Shown one piece after another: positions 1 through 8,619 of a stretch of DNA of 34,964 nt. The position numbers were made by a program, and so were the translations under genes. Source of the DNA: Clostridiaceae bacterium. GTDB taxonomy: Bacteria; Bacillota; Clostridia; DSM-8532. The stretch is taken from contig JAAYTU010000138.1 of the NCBI GenBank assembly GCA_012523705.1, positions 1 to 34,964 of the forward strand, read 5' to 3'. Within the stretch, counting starts at the first letter, position 1, and each line of letters opens with the position of its first letter. Under the pieces are notes generated by a model. That model saw nothing but the letters and a program-made list of their open reading frames with translations. It did not search any database and was not told the origin of the DNA.

Positions 1-34
1 AGGGGGATATATATGAAAACTTTATTGATAAGCT

Positions 35-571
35 ATGCAGCGGCCATGGTATTATACCAGCATAGTCTATTTAATTGCTGCTTTGCTGAAAAAACCGATA
101 TTATGCTCAAACGCTAACATATCATATATCCTGTTGGGGATTGCACTCTTACGTGTTGTTTCTAATGGAATTTCTGCCATCGGAGGATCAATTATAGTAT
201 TTTTGATGTTATCGTTACCAAGTGTTGTGATAAGCACTCTTCTGGGTATAACGTATTACTTACATATTGATCTGGACTCTTTTAAAGAAGAAATGCATAA
301 TCTCGGTTTTTCCCAAGAAGAATATATCGGTAGTGGCAAAATATTACAGTTTGCTTCCCCTAATGGTACAAAAGTACTAGCTAGTAAACCCACTCACAAA
401 TTAATTGAGATCAGTATAGTCAACGGAATTAGATTTCATCGGATCAATGAAACAAGGAAAACTCTGTCACATTTAATCAAAAGGGGTATTAAAGAGGGAG
501 AGCCTGTTCGAAGGAGTTATAGGTATTTTATAATAGGGATTTTTCTTTTTAGTGTTTCCGGGATATTCTGA
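35..571 (+). CDS. Hypothetical small membrane protein, N-terminus uncertain
   Basis: I do not recognise this 178-residue protein. It has a hydrophobic region at about residues 8-20, a stronger double-length hydrophobic stretch at about residues 30-75, a polar and basic middle, and a final hydrophobic segment (YFIIGIFLFSV) at the C-terminus, so it is probably membrane-embedded. The ATG at 35 has no good ribosome binding site. An ATG at 13 in another frame has an ideal one (AGGGGG at 1-6) and opens a 34-codon frame that ends at 117. This suggests either a frameshift near positions 35-60 that split the real N-terminus, or a tiny overlapping upstream gene. The window edge hides the neighbours upstream. 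It is followed by the his promoter and probably belongs to a separate unit. Function unknown. Confidence 0.5.
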   Translation: MQRPWYYTSIVYLIAALLKKPILCSNANISYILLGIALLRVVSNGISAIGGSIIVFLMLSLPSVVISTLLGITYYLHIDLDSFKEEMHNLGFSQEEYIGSGKILQFASPNGTKVLASKPTHKLIEISIVNGIRFHRINETRKTLSHLIKRGIKEGEPVRRSYRYFIIGIFLFSVSGIF

Positions 572-742
572 ATGTGATACAACAGTTATTCATTCACAGC
601 GAGCTGTTAGTCTTGCTTTGTCAAAATCTTAGTTTGCTCTCTACATAAAATATCAAATAGCCTGCTTGGGATGACGAAACACTAGAATGGAAAGCAGAAC
701 TTTATTCATTTCTTGTTTCTGAAATTTGTAACCACTTTTTTC

Positions 743-771
743 TTGACAAGGATGGATTAAAATAGTAGAAT
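743..771 (+). promoter_or_regulatory. Promoter of the histidine gene run
   Basis: A perfect -35 box TTGACA (743-748) and a TAGAAT -10 box (766-771) are separated by 17 bp. This predicts a leader of only about 45 nt before hisZ, too short for a T-box or other large leader. The 246 bp between the first gene and hisZ shows nothing else I can name. Confidence 0.75.
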
Positions 772-823
772 GATGTAAGTTTAGTGCTTTAATGTGTTAA
801 AGTGATGAAGTGAGGCAATGTAT

Positions 824-2032
824 ATGAAAAGATGGAATATTTACACTCCTGAAGGGGTGCAGGACATACTGTTTGATTCCTGCAGACAAAAGAGAATACT
901 GGAAGGAAAGTTAAGAGACATCTTCAGACTTAATGGATACAGGGAAATAGAGACCCCCACCATAGAGTTTTATGATACCTTTGGTGGAGAGCGAGGCTTA
1001 ATAAAGCAAGAAAGCATGTATAAATTCTGCGATTCAAAAGGTAGGCTTCTAGTCTTAAGGCCTGACTTAACCGTTCCTGTTGCCCGTATTGCGGCTACTA
1101 AATTGAAGGATGATATTCTGCCTATAAAATGCAGCTATATTGGAAATACCTTCAGCTTTGATGAAATAGGCGGTGGTAAGCAAAATGAGTTTACTCAAGC
1201 GGGTTGTGAGCTTTTAGGAGCAAATACACCCGAGGCTGATGCCGAGGTAGTAATCATGGCTATTGAGTCTATTCTTGCAACAGGCCTTGAGAATTTCAAG
1301 ATAGATATTGGCCAGGTCGGATTTTTTAAGGGATTAATGGAGGAATCAGGCCTTACCGAGGAGCAGATGGAGGAAGTAAGAGAGTTTATTGACGAGAAAA
1401 ACCTTGTAGGTGTTGAGCATGTTATGGATAAGCACCGGGTGAGGGGGAGCCTGAAGAAAATAATTCTGGATCTTCCTAAGCTTTTTGGATCAAAGGAAAT
1501 TATTCAAAGCATAGATTATAGGGACATAGGCGATACTGCGACAAAGGCATTACAAAATATAAAAACGGTATTTGAAATTTTAGAGGAACAAAATTTAGAT
1601 AAGTATGTTTCAGTAGATTTAGGCATGGTTCAAAGCCTGAATTACTACACAGGAATCGTATTCAGGGGATACACCTACGGCGTGGGCTTTCCGATATTAA
1701 GCGGAGGACGTTACGATGGGTTAGTGTCCAAGTTCGGACGGGATTGTGAAGCAACCGGCTTTTCTCTTGGGATAAACATGGTGATGATGGCCCTTGAAAG
1801 GCAAAGGATAGCAATAAACGGCGAAGAAAAGGGAGTCTTTATCAGCTACCATGAAAATGCCAGAAAACTGGCCAGTAATTATCGCCGCGAGCTGATTTCA
1901 AAGGGAATTTCTGCAGAACTGGACATAATGCAAAAGGGCTTGGAGGAAGCAAAAAAATACGCATCACAAAAAGGATTTCTCAAATTTATTTGTTTTAACA
2001 AGGACGGCTCAAAGGAGGAAGAAATGCTATGA
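824..2032 (+). CDS. hisZ: ATP phosphoribosyltransferase regulatory subunit HisZ
   Basis: HisZ is a histidyl-tRNA synthetase paralogue with no tRNA role. It forms a hetero-octamer with short-form HisG and gives the first step of histidine synthesis its activity and feedback control. The class II synthetase-like core is visible: [13 protein letters not shown] near residue 85 (motif 2 region) and [10 protein letters not shown] followed by the GGRYDGL motif in the second half. Length is about 402 residues, normal for the family. Two in-frame ATGs lie at 818 and 824. The GTGAGG site (810-815) is only 2 nt from the first but 8 nt from the second, and [15 protein letters not shown] is a typical HisZ start, so 824 is chosen. 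The stop overlaps the hisG start by 4 bp (ATGA), indicating coupled translation. Confidence 0.95.
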   Translation: MKRWNIYTPEGVQDILFDSCRQKRILEGKLRDIFRLNGYREIETPTIEFYDTFGGERGLIKQESMYKFCDSKGRLLVLRPDLTVPVARIAATKLKDDILPIKCSYIGNTFSFDEIGGGKQNEFTQAGCELLGANTPEADAEVVIMAIESILATGLENFKIDIGQVGFFKGLMEESGLTEEQMEEVREFIDEKNLVGVEHVMDKHRVRGSLKKIILDLPKLFGSKEIIQSIDYRDIGDTATKALQNIKTVFEILEEQNLDKYVSVDLGMVQSLNYYTGIVFRGYTYGVGFPILSGGRYDGLVSKFGRDCEATGFSLGINMVMMALERQRIAINGEEKGVFISYHENARKLASNYRRELISKGISAELDIMQKGLEEAKKYASQKGFLKFICFNKDGSKEEEML

Positions 2033-2661
2033 GATATATAACATTTGCCCTGTCCAAGGGGCGTCTTACAGAATTAAGCATTAAACTCTTAGAAGGAGCA
2101 GGAATTGATTGTACAGAGCTAAAAGGCAAATCGCGAAAACTCATCTTAACGGATGAGAAAAATAAGATTCGTTTCTTCCTTGCTAAACCTGGAGATGTCC
2201 CTGTTTATGTAGAATATGGTGCTGCTGATATCGGTATTGTAGGCAAGGACACCCTCTTGGAAGAAGGACGAGACCTTTACGAGGTTTTAGACCTGGGCTT
2301 TGCTAAATGCAAAATGTGTGTGGCAGGACCTAAAGAGCTGCAAGGCAAAATGGATTCAATTTCAATCAACAGGGTAGCAACAAAATATCCTGAAATCGCC
2401 AGGAGATATTTCCGGCATAAAAGACGAGAATCTGTTGAAATCATAAAGCTTAACGGCTCTATAGAGCTGGCACCCTTAGTAGGCCTTTCGGAGGTTATTG
2501 TGGATTTGGTGGAAACGGGAAGGACATTAAAAGAAAACGGTCTTGAGATTTTAGATACAATATCCGACATTAGTGCCAGAATGGTGGTTAACAGGGTTAG
2601 CATGAAAATGGAAAATCAAAGAATCACAAATATCATAGACAGTATCAGAAAACAGCTTTAA
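2029..2661 (+). CDS. hisG: ATP phosphoribosyltransferase catalytic subunit, short form HisG
   Basis: HisG condenses ATP and PRPP to phosphoribosyl-ATP, the committed step of histidine synthesis in the cytoplasm. At 210 residues it is the short form, which lacks the C-terminal regulatory domain and depends on HisZ, encoded directly upstream with a 4-bp overlap. The N-terminal ALSKGRL motif, the [11 protein letters not shown] stretch (about residues 63-73) and the PRPP-binding loop region ([16 protein letters not shown], about residues 156-171) are present. The C-terminus ends in a normal helix. A 178-bp repeat-rich gap follows before hisD, so the mRNA probably continues through it. Confidence 0.96.
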   Translation: MRYITFALSKGRLTELSIKLLEGAGIDCTELKGKSRKLILTDEKNKIRFFLAKPGDVPVYVEYGAADIGIVGKDTLLEEGRDLYEVLDLGFAKCKMCVAGPKELQGKMDSISINRVATKYPEIARRYFRHKRRESVEIIKLNGSIELAPLVGLSEVIVDLVETGRTLKENGLEILDTISDISARMVVNRVSMKMENQRITNIIDSIRKQL

Positions 2662-2664
2662 GAC

Positions 2665-2815
2665 AGAGGACGGTTCTGGGTCCCATGGACCATAAGACGG
2701 TTTATGTCCTATGGACCAGAAGACGGTTTATGTCCTATGGACCAGAAGATGTCAGTCCGGGTAAAGAACTGTCCCCGGCAACATAAGATAGGGAACTGTC
2801 ACCTGTCTCGGCTTC
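2665..2815 (+). repeat. Repeat-rich gap with GACGGTTC element and 26-bp tandem repeat
   Basis: The gap between hisG and hisD begins with a GAGGACGGTTCTGGGTCC element (2667-2684). It is followed by two perfect tandem copies of a 26-bp unit (2695-2720 and 2721-2746, starting AGACGGTTTATGTCC and ending ATGGACCAGA). A diverged partial copy precedes them at 2677-2694 and a fragment follows. Each unit contains the small inverted repeat GTCC-TAT-GGAC. After it come AACTGTCCCCGG (2768-2779) and GGGAACTGTCACCTGTCTC, further diverged members of the same GGGGACGGTTC family in the opposite orientation. No coding potential is evident. Confidence 0.75.
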
Positions 2816-2839
2816 CCTGTCAGAAAGGAAATTTGCTTT

Positions 2840-4126
2840 ATGAAGACTTTTGATTATAACAAAGATGATTTACAGCCATTATATATTAAGCTCTCCAACA
2901 GAAGCCCGGAGGGGCAAAGGGATGTAGAAAAGATTGTTTCGGATGTATTAGCTGATGTTAAAAACCGGGGCGACGAGGCAGTTGTTGAATACAGTAAGAA
3001 ATTTGACAAGGTTGATTTAACACCTTCAACTATTGAGGTTACTAATCAGCTGGAGAATGCCCTTGAGTCTATTGATCAAAATTTGCTCAAAATAATTGAA
3101 AGGGCAGCGGCTAATATTCGGAAATTCCACGAAAAGCAAAAGGAAAATTCATGGATTACAACCAGCCAGGCGGGAATTATTTTAGGTCAGAAAATAAGTC
3201 CCCTCGAACGTGTTGGAGTTTATGTACCAGCAGGCACAGCGCCCCTTCCATCAACGGTACTTATGAATGTTATCCCGGCTAAGGTGGCGGGTGTAGAGGA
3301 GGTAATCCTGTGCTCCCCACCGGGGAAGGATGGAAAAATGCACAGGCTGATACTTGCCTGTGCAAAACTTGCCGGTGTTGACAGAGCATTCATGGTCGGC
3401 GGAGCCCAGGCTGTTGGCGCCATGGCTTATGGAACTAAAACCGTTCCGAAGGTTGACAAAATAGTGGGGCCGGGTAATATTTTTGTGGCAACAGCCAAGA
3501 AGCAGGTTTTTGGCACCTGTGGCATTGATATGATTGCAGGCCCCAGCGAAATATTGATTATAGCAGATGAAACAGCAAACCCGGCTTATGTGGCGGCTGA
3601 TTTGCTTTCACAGGCAGAGCATGATGTTCTTGCTTCATCCATTTTGGTAACCTGTTCAGAAGCCTTGGTTATAGAGGTTAAGGCTGAGCTTGATAAACAG
3701 ATTTCAATGCTGGACAGAGCTGAAATCGCAAAGAAATCTCTGGATGAGTATGGAGCAATAATCCTGACCGATACAATAGACCAAGCAGTAAAAATTAGTA
3801 ATATAATTGCCCCCGAGCATTTGGAATTATGCGTGAAGGACCCCTTAACCGTTATGCCCTCAATTAAAAACGCAGGGGCAATATTCCTTGGGAACTATTC
3901 ACCTGAGCCTTTAGGAGACTATTTTGCAGGTCCGAATCATACTCTTCCTACGGCAGGAACAGCAAGATTTTTCTCACCTCTGGGTGTTTATGATTTTATA
4001 AAAAGGCAAAGCATAATTTCCTACAGCCAGGAGGCATTCGGGGAGATTTGTGATGATGTTGCCGACTTTGCCCGTGCCGAGGGATTGTCAGCCCATGCTA
4101 GGGCTATAGAAATAAGAAAGAATTAA
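2840..4126 (+). CDS. hisD: Histidinol dehydrogenase HisD
   Basis: HisD oxidises L-histidinol to L-histidine in two NAD+-dependent steps, the last reaction of the pathway, using a bound zinc. The 428-residue length is typical. Conserved blocks are PLERVGVYVPAGTAPLPS (about residues 120-137), VGPGNIFVATAK, the GPSEILIIAD block, SQAEHD (about residue 257, with zinc/catalytic residues Gln and His), APEHLEL and the FAGPNHTLPT block with its conserved His. The ATG is preceded by AAAGGA at a workable distance. It follows a repeat-filled 178-bp gap after hisG and precedes hisC by about 30 bp, in the same orientation as the rest of the his run. Confidence 0.97.
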   Translation: MKTFDYNKDDLQPLYIKLSNRSPEGQRDVEKIVSDVLADVKNRGDEAVVEYSKKFDKVDLTPSTIEVTNQLENALESIDQNLLKIIERAAANIRKFHEKQKENSWITTSQAGIILGQKISPLERVGVYVPAGTAPLPSTVLMNVIPAKVAGVEEVILCSPPGKDGKMHRLILACAKLAGVDRAFMVGGAQAVGAMAYGTKTVPKVDKIVGPGNIFVATAKKQVFGTCGIDMIAGPSEILIIADETANPAYVAADLLSQAEHDVLASSILVTCSEALVIEVKAELDKQISMLDRAEIAKKSLDEYGAIILTDTIDQAVKISNIIAPEHLELCVKDPLTVMPSIKNAGAIFLGNYSPEPLGDYFAGPNHTLPTAGTARFFSPLGVYDFIKRQSIISYSQEAFGEICDDVADFARAEGLSAHARAIEIRKN

Positions 4127-4157
4127 GCAATTCTTATTAGAACAGGAGTGAATGTAT

Positions 4158-5219
4158 TTGAGCCGTTTTTGGAGTAAAAATACAAAAAATTTGACACCTT
4201 ATGTGCCAGGAGAACAACCTAAGGATAGAAAGTTTATCAAGTTAAATACAAATGAAAATCCATATCCCCCTTCGCCCCGCGTGAAGGAGCGTATTCAGAA
4301 CTTCAAGCTTGATGATTTAAGACTGTACCCGAATATTGAGGGGGCAATAATCAAGCAGGCAGTGGCAAAACACTATGATATCCCCGAAAGACAGGTGTTT
4401 GCAGGGAATGGGTCCGATGAGGTTTTGGCCTTAGCCTTCAAAACCTTTTTTGACAATACCACCAAGGTTGGATTTCCGGATGTGACCTATAGCTTCTATC
4501 CGGTATACTGTGCTCTTTACGAGATACCCTTTGTGAAAGTACCGGTTAAGGAAAACTTTAGTATTGACTTTACCCATTATGGAAAGGATCTAAAGGGTAT
4601 TATCTTTGCCAACCCCAATGCTCCCACCGGCTCATATGTATCTCCGGATGTTATTGAAGAACTGTTGAAGGAGCGGCCAGATACCTTATTTATTGTAGAT
4701 GAGGCATATATAGATTTTGGCGGGGAATCATGTGTACCCTTGATATCCATGTATGATAATCTTTTGGTAGTTCATACTCTTTCTAAATCACGAGCCCTTG
4801 CAGGTCTTAGAATTGGTCTTGCAATGGGATGTAAAGAGCTTATAGAGGGCCTCGTAAGAGTAAAGGACTCTTTTAATTCATATCCTTTGGATACCCTTGC
4901 CCAGGTAGCAGCCGAGGCGGCTATTCTTGATACTCAGTATTTTAATGATACCAGACAAAAAATAATTGAGACTAGAGAGTGGACCCAAAGGAAGTTAAGA
5001 GAGCTCGGGGTAAAGGTACAGGATTCTATGGCAAACTTTTTATTTGTATCAATTCCCGGCATTTCAGGGCCTGAAGCTTTGTTAAAGTTAAGGGAACAGG
5101 GTATCTTAGTAAGGAATTTTAGCATGCCTAAAATATCTGACTGGCTTAGAATCACCATAGGAACTAAAGAGGATATGGAATTTTTAGTACAGACAATCAA
5201 GAAGATAATGGCGGGATAA
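4158..5219 (+). CDS. hisC: Histidinol-phosphate aminotransferase HisC
   Basis: HisC is a PLP enzyme of fold type I that transaminates imidazole acetol phosphate with glutamate to histidinol phosphate. LNTNENPYPPSP near the N-terminus, FANPNAPTGSYV, VDEAYIDFGG and the PLP-lysine motif TLSKSRALAGLRIG are all present. The ATG at 4152 is only 3 nt from AGGAG (4144-4148). The TTG at 4158 is 9 nt away and gives MSRFWSKNTKNLTPYVPG, which is how family members normally begin, so TTG at 4158 is preferred; the ATG would add two residues. Length is about 353 residues, normal. It lies 31 bp after hisD and 98 bp before hisB. Confidence 0.95.
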   Translation: MSRFWSKNTKNLTPYVPGEQPKDRKFIKLNTNENPYPPSPRVKERIQNFKLDDLRLYPNIEGAIIKQAVAKHYDIPERQVFAGNGSDEVLALAFKTFFDNTTKVGFPDVTYSFYPVYCALYEIPFVKVPVKENFSIDFTHYGKDLKGIIFANPNAPTGSYVSPDVIEELLKERPDTLFIVDEAYIDFGGESCVPLISMYDNLLVVHTLSKSRALAGLRIGLAMGCKELIEGLVRVKDSFNSYPLDTLAQVAAEAAILDTQYFNDTRQKIIETREWTQRKLRELGVKVQDSMANFLFVSIPGISGPEALLKLREQGILVRNFSMPKISDWLRITIGTKEDMEFLVQTIKKIMAG

Positions 5220-5317
5220 GTATGTCAGTGATATAATAATTATTGGCTTTCTAGCAGGTGCATTTGAACAAAAAAGAACTATGAAAAAACAGGCTTTAAT
5301 AGTCTCGGAGGTGTAAT

Positions 5318-5902
5318 ATGCGAAGGGCTCAATTAGAAAGGAAAACCAAGGAAACAGAAATCTCCCTCATGCTTGATTTAGATTCTGAGGGACAAAGTAA
5401 TATCTCGACAGGAATAGGCTTTTTTGACCATATGCTCTGCCTCTTTTCAGGCCATGGACGGTTTATTCTTGATCTCTCATGCAAGGGCGACCTAGAGGTT
5501 GATAGCCATCATACTGTTGAAGATATTGGCATTGTGTTGGGTAAGGCAATCAATGAGGCACTTGGTTCAAGAGAAGGAATAAAGCGCTACGGAAACAGTA
5601 TGGTTCCTATGGATGAAGCTCTGGCTTTAGTTAGCATGGATTTGTCTAACCGGCCCTATCTTTATTATGACATACCATTTTCCGCTCCTAAGGTTGGAGA
5701 CATGGAAACAGAGATGTTTGAAGAGTTTTTCCGCGCAGTATCTTCCAACGCAGGAATGACATTGCATATCAAGCTTATCCACGGAAAGAACAATCACCAC
5801 ATAATTGAAGCAGTATTTAAGGCCTTTGCAAGGGCACTGAGGGAAGCTGTTACAATAGATCCTGAAATTAAGGGAGTCTTGTCCACTAAGGGTTCGCTGT
5901 AG
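5318..5902 (+). CDS. hisB: Imidazoleglycerol-phosphate dehydratase HisB
   Basis: HisB dehydrates imidazoleglycerol phosphate to imidazole acetol phosphate, using manganese bound by paired histidines. This is the monofunctional 194-residue form, without the histidinol phosphatase domain of enterobacteria. The duplicated metal-binding signatures are present: GFFDHMLCLFSGHG (about residues 33-46) with DSHHTVEDIGI (about residues 66-76), and the second-half motif HGKNNHHIIEAVFKAFARAL. The ribosome binding site CGGAGGTG is well placed. In many Clostridia hisH follows here; in this window purC does, after a 117-bp gap. Confidence 0.97.
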   Translation: MRRAQLERKTKETEISLMLDLDSEGQSNISTGIGFFDHMLCLFSGHGRFILDLSCKGDLEVDSHHTVEDIGIVLGKAINEALGSREGIKRYGNSMVPMDEALALVSMDLSNRPYLYYDIPFSAPKVGDMETEMFEEFFRAVSSNAGMTLHIKLIHGKNNHHIIEAVFKAFARALREAVTIDPEIKGVLSTKGSL

Positions 5903-5931
5903 GGGTTAGTGTACAAAAGCTTTAACTTTGG

Positions 5932-5961
5932 TTTAATACCCCTTTTGCATATGCTTATAAT
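5932..5961 (+). promoter_or_regulatory. Possible internal promoter before purC
   Basis: A perfect TATAAT (5956-5961) lies 18 bp after a weak TTTAAT (5932-5937) in the 117-bp gap between hisB and purC. Just upstream, AGGGGT (5901-5906) can pair with ACCCCT (5938-5943) followed by TTTT, which could partly terminate the upstream message. The -35 match is poor, so this is tentative. Confidence 0.35.
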
Positions 5962-6019
5962 TAATGATGTTACATAAATAAATAACCAAACATAAATTCA
6001 TATTGTGGAGGAATAGCAA

Positions 6020-6910
6020 ATGCTGATAAAGGATACTAGTTTTATTGATTTACCTGTTTTTGTTAAGGGGAAGGTTCGGGATGTCTATGAGGTTGGAAGA
6101 GATATGCTTCTTATGATTGTAACCGATCGCATCTCAGCATTCGATGTTGTTTTTGATGATTTAATCCCCGACAAGGGCTGTGTTCTTAATCAGATTTCAG
6201 AATTCTGGTTTGATTACTGTAAGGATATAATAGGGAATCATGTGGTTACTACCGATGTTTCGGAGTATCCCATGGGATTGTCTAAATTCAGAAATGAGCT
6301 GAAGGGCCGCTCAATGCTGGTCAGAAGAGCTGAAATGGTTGAAGCTGAATGTATAGTCAGGGGATACTTAGAGGGTTCCGGCCTTAAGGATTATAAGGCT
6401 ACAGGTGAAATATGCGGAATTAAGCTCCCTGCTGGATTAAAGCAGGCTGACAAGCTTCCCGAGCCCATCTTCACACCATCAACCAAGGCTAATGAAGGCC
6501 ATGATATGAATGTCAGCTACGAGTACATTAAAGAAAAGATAGGTTCTGAGCTAGCAGAAGAGCTCAAGGAAAAATCCATAGCTATTTATAAAAAAGGTGA
6601 GGAATACGCCTTAAGTAAGGGCATTATTCTGGCTGATACAAAGTTCGAGTTTGGGATGCTGGACGGTAAATTAGTAATCGCTGATGAAATGCTCTCTCCT
6701 GACTCGTCAAGGTTCTGGGATTTAGCCGATTATGAACCGGGACGTCCGCAGAAAAGCTTTGACAAGCAGTTTTTGAGAGAGTATCTAGAAACGCTCAATT
6801 GGGATAAACAACCTCCGGCTCCTAAGCTCCCCAAAGAGGTAATAGAAAAGACCAGAGAAAAATATATTGAGGCATATGAGAAAATTACCGGTAAGAAATA
6901 TGCTGTTTAA
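6020..6910 (+). CDS. purC: Phosphoribosylaminoimidazole-succinocarboxamide synthase PurC
   Basis: PurC joins aspartate to CAIR with ATP, giving SAICAR in de novo purine synthesis. It carries KGKVRDVYEVG (about residues 15-25), TDRISAFDVVF (about residues 37-47), the FTPSTKANEGHD motif and LADTKFEFG, all hallmarks of SAICAR synthetase. At 296 residues it matches the longer form. The start has a strong GTGGAGG site. Its place inside the his run, between hisB and hisA, is unusual. The metabolic link is that AICAR, made downstream of SAICAR, is also the by-product of the HisF/HisH reaction. Whether it is co-transcribed with hisB or uses its own promoter is not settled by the sequence. Confidence 0.96.
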   Translation: MLIKDTSFIDLPVFVKGKVRDVYEVGRDMLLMIVTDRISAFDVVFDDLIPDKGCVLNQISEFWFDYCKDIIGNHVVTTDVSEYPMGLSKFRNELKGRSMLVRRAEMVEAECIVRGYLEGSGLKDYKATGEICGIKLPAGLKQADKLPEPIFTPSTKANEGHDMNVSYEYIKEKIGSELAEELKEKSIAIYKKGEEYALSKGIILADTKFEFGMLDGKLVIADEMLSPDSSRFWDLADYEPGRPQKSFDKQFLREYLETLNWDKQPPAPKLPKEVIEKTREKYIEAYEKITGKKYAV

Positions 6911-6933
6911 TGTAAACCGGGATCGCAAAAGTT

Positions 6934-7026
6934 AGCACAAGGGGACGGTTCTTCTGTGCTCGTGTACACAAGGGGATAATATTGAAGTCGTTCATTATTG
7001 TGATTATAAGGCCGTTCTTCTGTGCT
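6934..7026 (+). repeat. Two GGGGACGGTTC repeats, one complete and one split
   Basis: The complete copy (6934-6960) has AGCACA and TGTGCT as terminal inverted repeats around AGGGGACGGTTCTTC. A second copy starts as ACACAAGGGG (6966-6975) and resumes as CCGTTCTTCTGTGCT (7012-7026), with about 36 bp of unrelated AT-rich sequence in between. Both copies are followed by CGTG and then TACA or CACA, so they are tandem relatives. They fill the 182-bp gap between purC and hisA. Confidence 0.8.
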
Positions 7027-7092
7027 CGTGCACAAGAGAAAGTTAAACATATGAATACCCATAGTAGGATAATAAGGTAAGGTGGTGCAGCA

Positions 7093-7800
7093 ATGATAAT
7101 TTATCCGGCAATTGATATTAGAGGCGGAAAGTGTGTAAGACTCACACAAGGTCGCTATGACGATATAACAATCTTTTCAGATAATCCGGTCAACATGGCA
7201 AAGCAATTTGAAAAGGTAGGAGCTGAATTTATACATGTTGTGGATTTAGATGCCGCAAGGGGAGAAGGGAACAATCGTGAAATAATACGCAGTATTGCTG
7301 AATCCGTTGATATTCCCGTTCAAACCGGAGGAGGTATAAGAACAATGGATGATATTGATACTGTTCTTGGATTCGGTATAGAACGAGTAATAATTGGCAC
7401 CTCAGCCGTTAAAAATCCCCAACTGGTGGGAGATGCTGTAAGAAAATACGGTAAGCGCATAGCTGTTGGCATAGATGCCAAGGACGGATATGTTGCAATA
7501 GAGGGCTGGGAAAAGACAAGCAGCATCAAGGCCTCTGAACTGGCCAAACAAATGGAGGAAATGGGTGTCAAAACTATTATCTATACCGATATTGCTACCG
7601 ATGGAATGCTGTCGGGCCCCAATTTCTTTGCCATGAGCGAAATGGTTAAGAGTGTCAGTATGGATGTTATAGCCTCGGGAGGTGTAGCCTCATTGAAGGA
7701 TATCGGTAAATTAAAGGATAAGGAAGTTGCCGGCGTAATTGTGGGGAAAGCCATCTACACCGGAGACGTGGATTTGGCCGAGGCTCTCAAGCTCGCTTAA
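7093..7800 (+). CDS. hisA: ProFAR isomerase HisA
   Basis: HisA is a TIM-barrel enzyme that opens the ribose ring of ProFAR to give PRFAR by an Amadori rearrangement. The N-terminal catalytic Asp lies in YPAIDIRGGKCVRL (Asp8). The second half carries the matching YTDIATDGMLSGPN with the second catalytic Asp. The phosphate-binding glycines are in QTGGGIR and ASGGVAS. The 235-residue length is normal. The ribosome binding site AAGGTGG precedes the ATG. hisF follows after 40 bp, as in most his operons. Confidence 0.97.
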   Translation: MIIYPAIDIRGGKCVRLTQGRYDDITIFSDNPVNMAKQFEKVGAEFIHVVDLDAARGEGNNREIIRSIAESVDIPVQTGGGIRTMDDIDTVLGFGIERVIIGTSAVKNPQLVGDAVRKYGKRIAVGIDAKDGYVAIEGWEKTSSIKASELAKQMEEMGVKTIIYTDIATDGMLSGPNFFAMSEMVKSVSMDVIASGGVASLKDIGKLKDKEVAGVIVGKAIYTGDVDLAEALKLA

Positions 7801-7840
7801 CAGTGGTGAAAACAGGTATATGCAGTAAGGAGTATATAGT

Positions 7841-8602
7841 ATGTCAATAAAGAGAATCATACCATGCCTGGATATTAAAAACGGAAGAGTTGTTAAAGGC
7901 ATAGAGTTTATTAATCTTATAGATGCCGGGGACCCGGTTGAGTGTGCTGTGGCTTATGAAAAGGCCGGGGCAGATGAGCTCACCCTGTTGGATATTTCAG
8001 CAACCACAGAGAATAGAAGTACAATGCTTGATGTGGTATTTCGTATAGCTGAGAAAATCTCCATTCCCTTTGCAGTTGGGGGTGGCGTTAAGTCTGTGGA
8101 AGATTTCAGAAGGATACTTGACGCAGGGGCAAGCAAAATCGGAGTAAACTCAGCTGCATTAAAAAGGCCCGAGCTTGTATCAGAGGCCGCTGCCGAATTT
8201 GGTTCAAAATGTGTGGTGGTGGCAATAGACGCCAAGAAGCGTATTGATGGCACGGGCTGGGATGTATATTATAATGCGGGAAAAACGAACTCTGGCAAGG
8301 ATGTCATTGACTGGGCAAGAAAGGTTCAGAGCCTCGGTGCAGGTGAAATCCTGCTCACAAGTATTGATAGAGACGGTACCAAATCAGGTTTTGATGTTGA
8401 ATTAACCAAAGCAGTAGCAGAGGCTGTGGAAATTCCGGTAATCGCTTCAGGTGGAGCAGGAAAGCTAGAGCATTTTAAGGATGCTATTACTATAGGGAAA
8501 GCAGAAGCGGTTCTTGCTGCATCATTGTTTCACTTTGGTGAAATGAAGATAAGGGATTTGAAGGAATATCTAAAAATACAGGGTATAGAAGTAGCAATTT
8601 AA
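7841..8602 (+). CDS. hisF: Imidazole glycerol phosphate synthase cyclase subunit HisF
   Basis: HisF is the TIM-barrel cyclase that takes ammonia from the HisH glutaminase and converts PRFAR to imidazoleglycerol phosphate plus AICAR. Catalytic Asp residues are visible in [15 protein letters not shown] (Asp11) and [13 protein letters not shown] (about Asp130). VGGGVKS and ASGGAGK are the phosphate-binding loops. Length is 253 residues, full for the family. No hisH is found anywhere in the window and no hisI/hisE follows, so the partner subunit must be encoded elsewhere. It ends 18 bp before a truncated TIR-domain gene on the opposite strand. Confidence 0.97.
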   Translation: MSIKRIIPCLDIKNGRVVKGIEFINLIDAGDPVECAVAYEKAGADELTLLDISATTENRSTMLDVVFRIAEKISIPFAVGGGVKSVEDFRRILDAGASKIGVNSAALKRPELVSEAAAEFGSKCVVVAIDAKKRIDGTGWDVYYNAGKTNSGKDVIDWARKVQSLGAGEILLTSIDRDGTKSGFDVELTKAVAEAVEIPVIASGGAGKLEHFKDAITIGKAEAVLAASLFHFGEMKIRDLKEYLKIQGIEVAI

Positions 8603-8619
8603 GCCTGAAAGCAGGTTTG

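Noticed and set aside
572-817. His T-box leader before hisZ
   Set aside because: The promoter at 743-771 leaves only about 45 nt, and no AGGGTGG-type T-box sequence is present.
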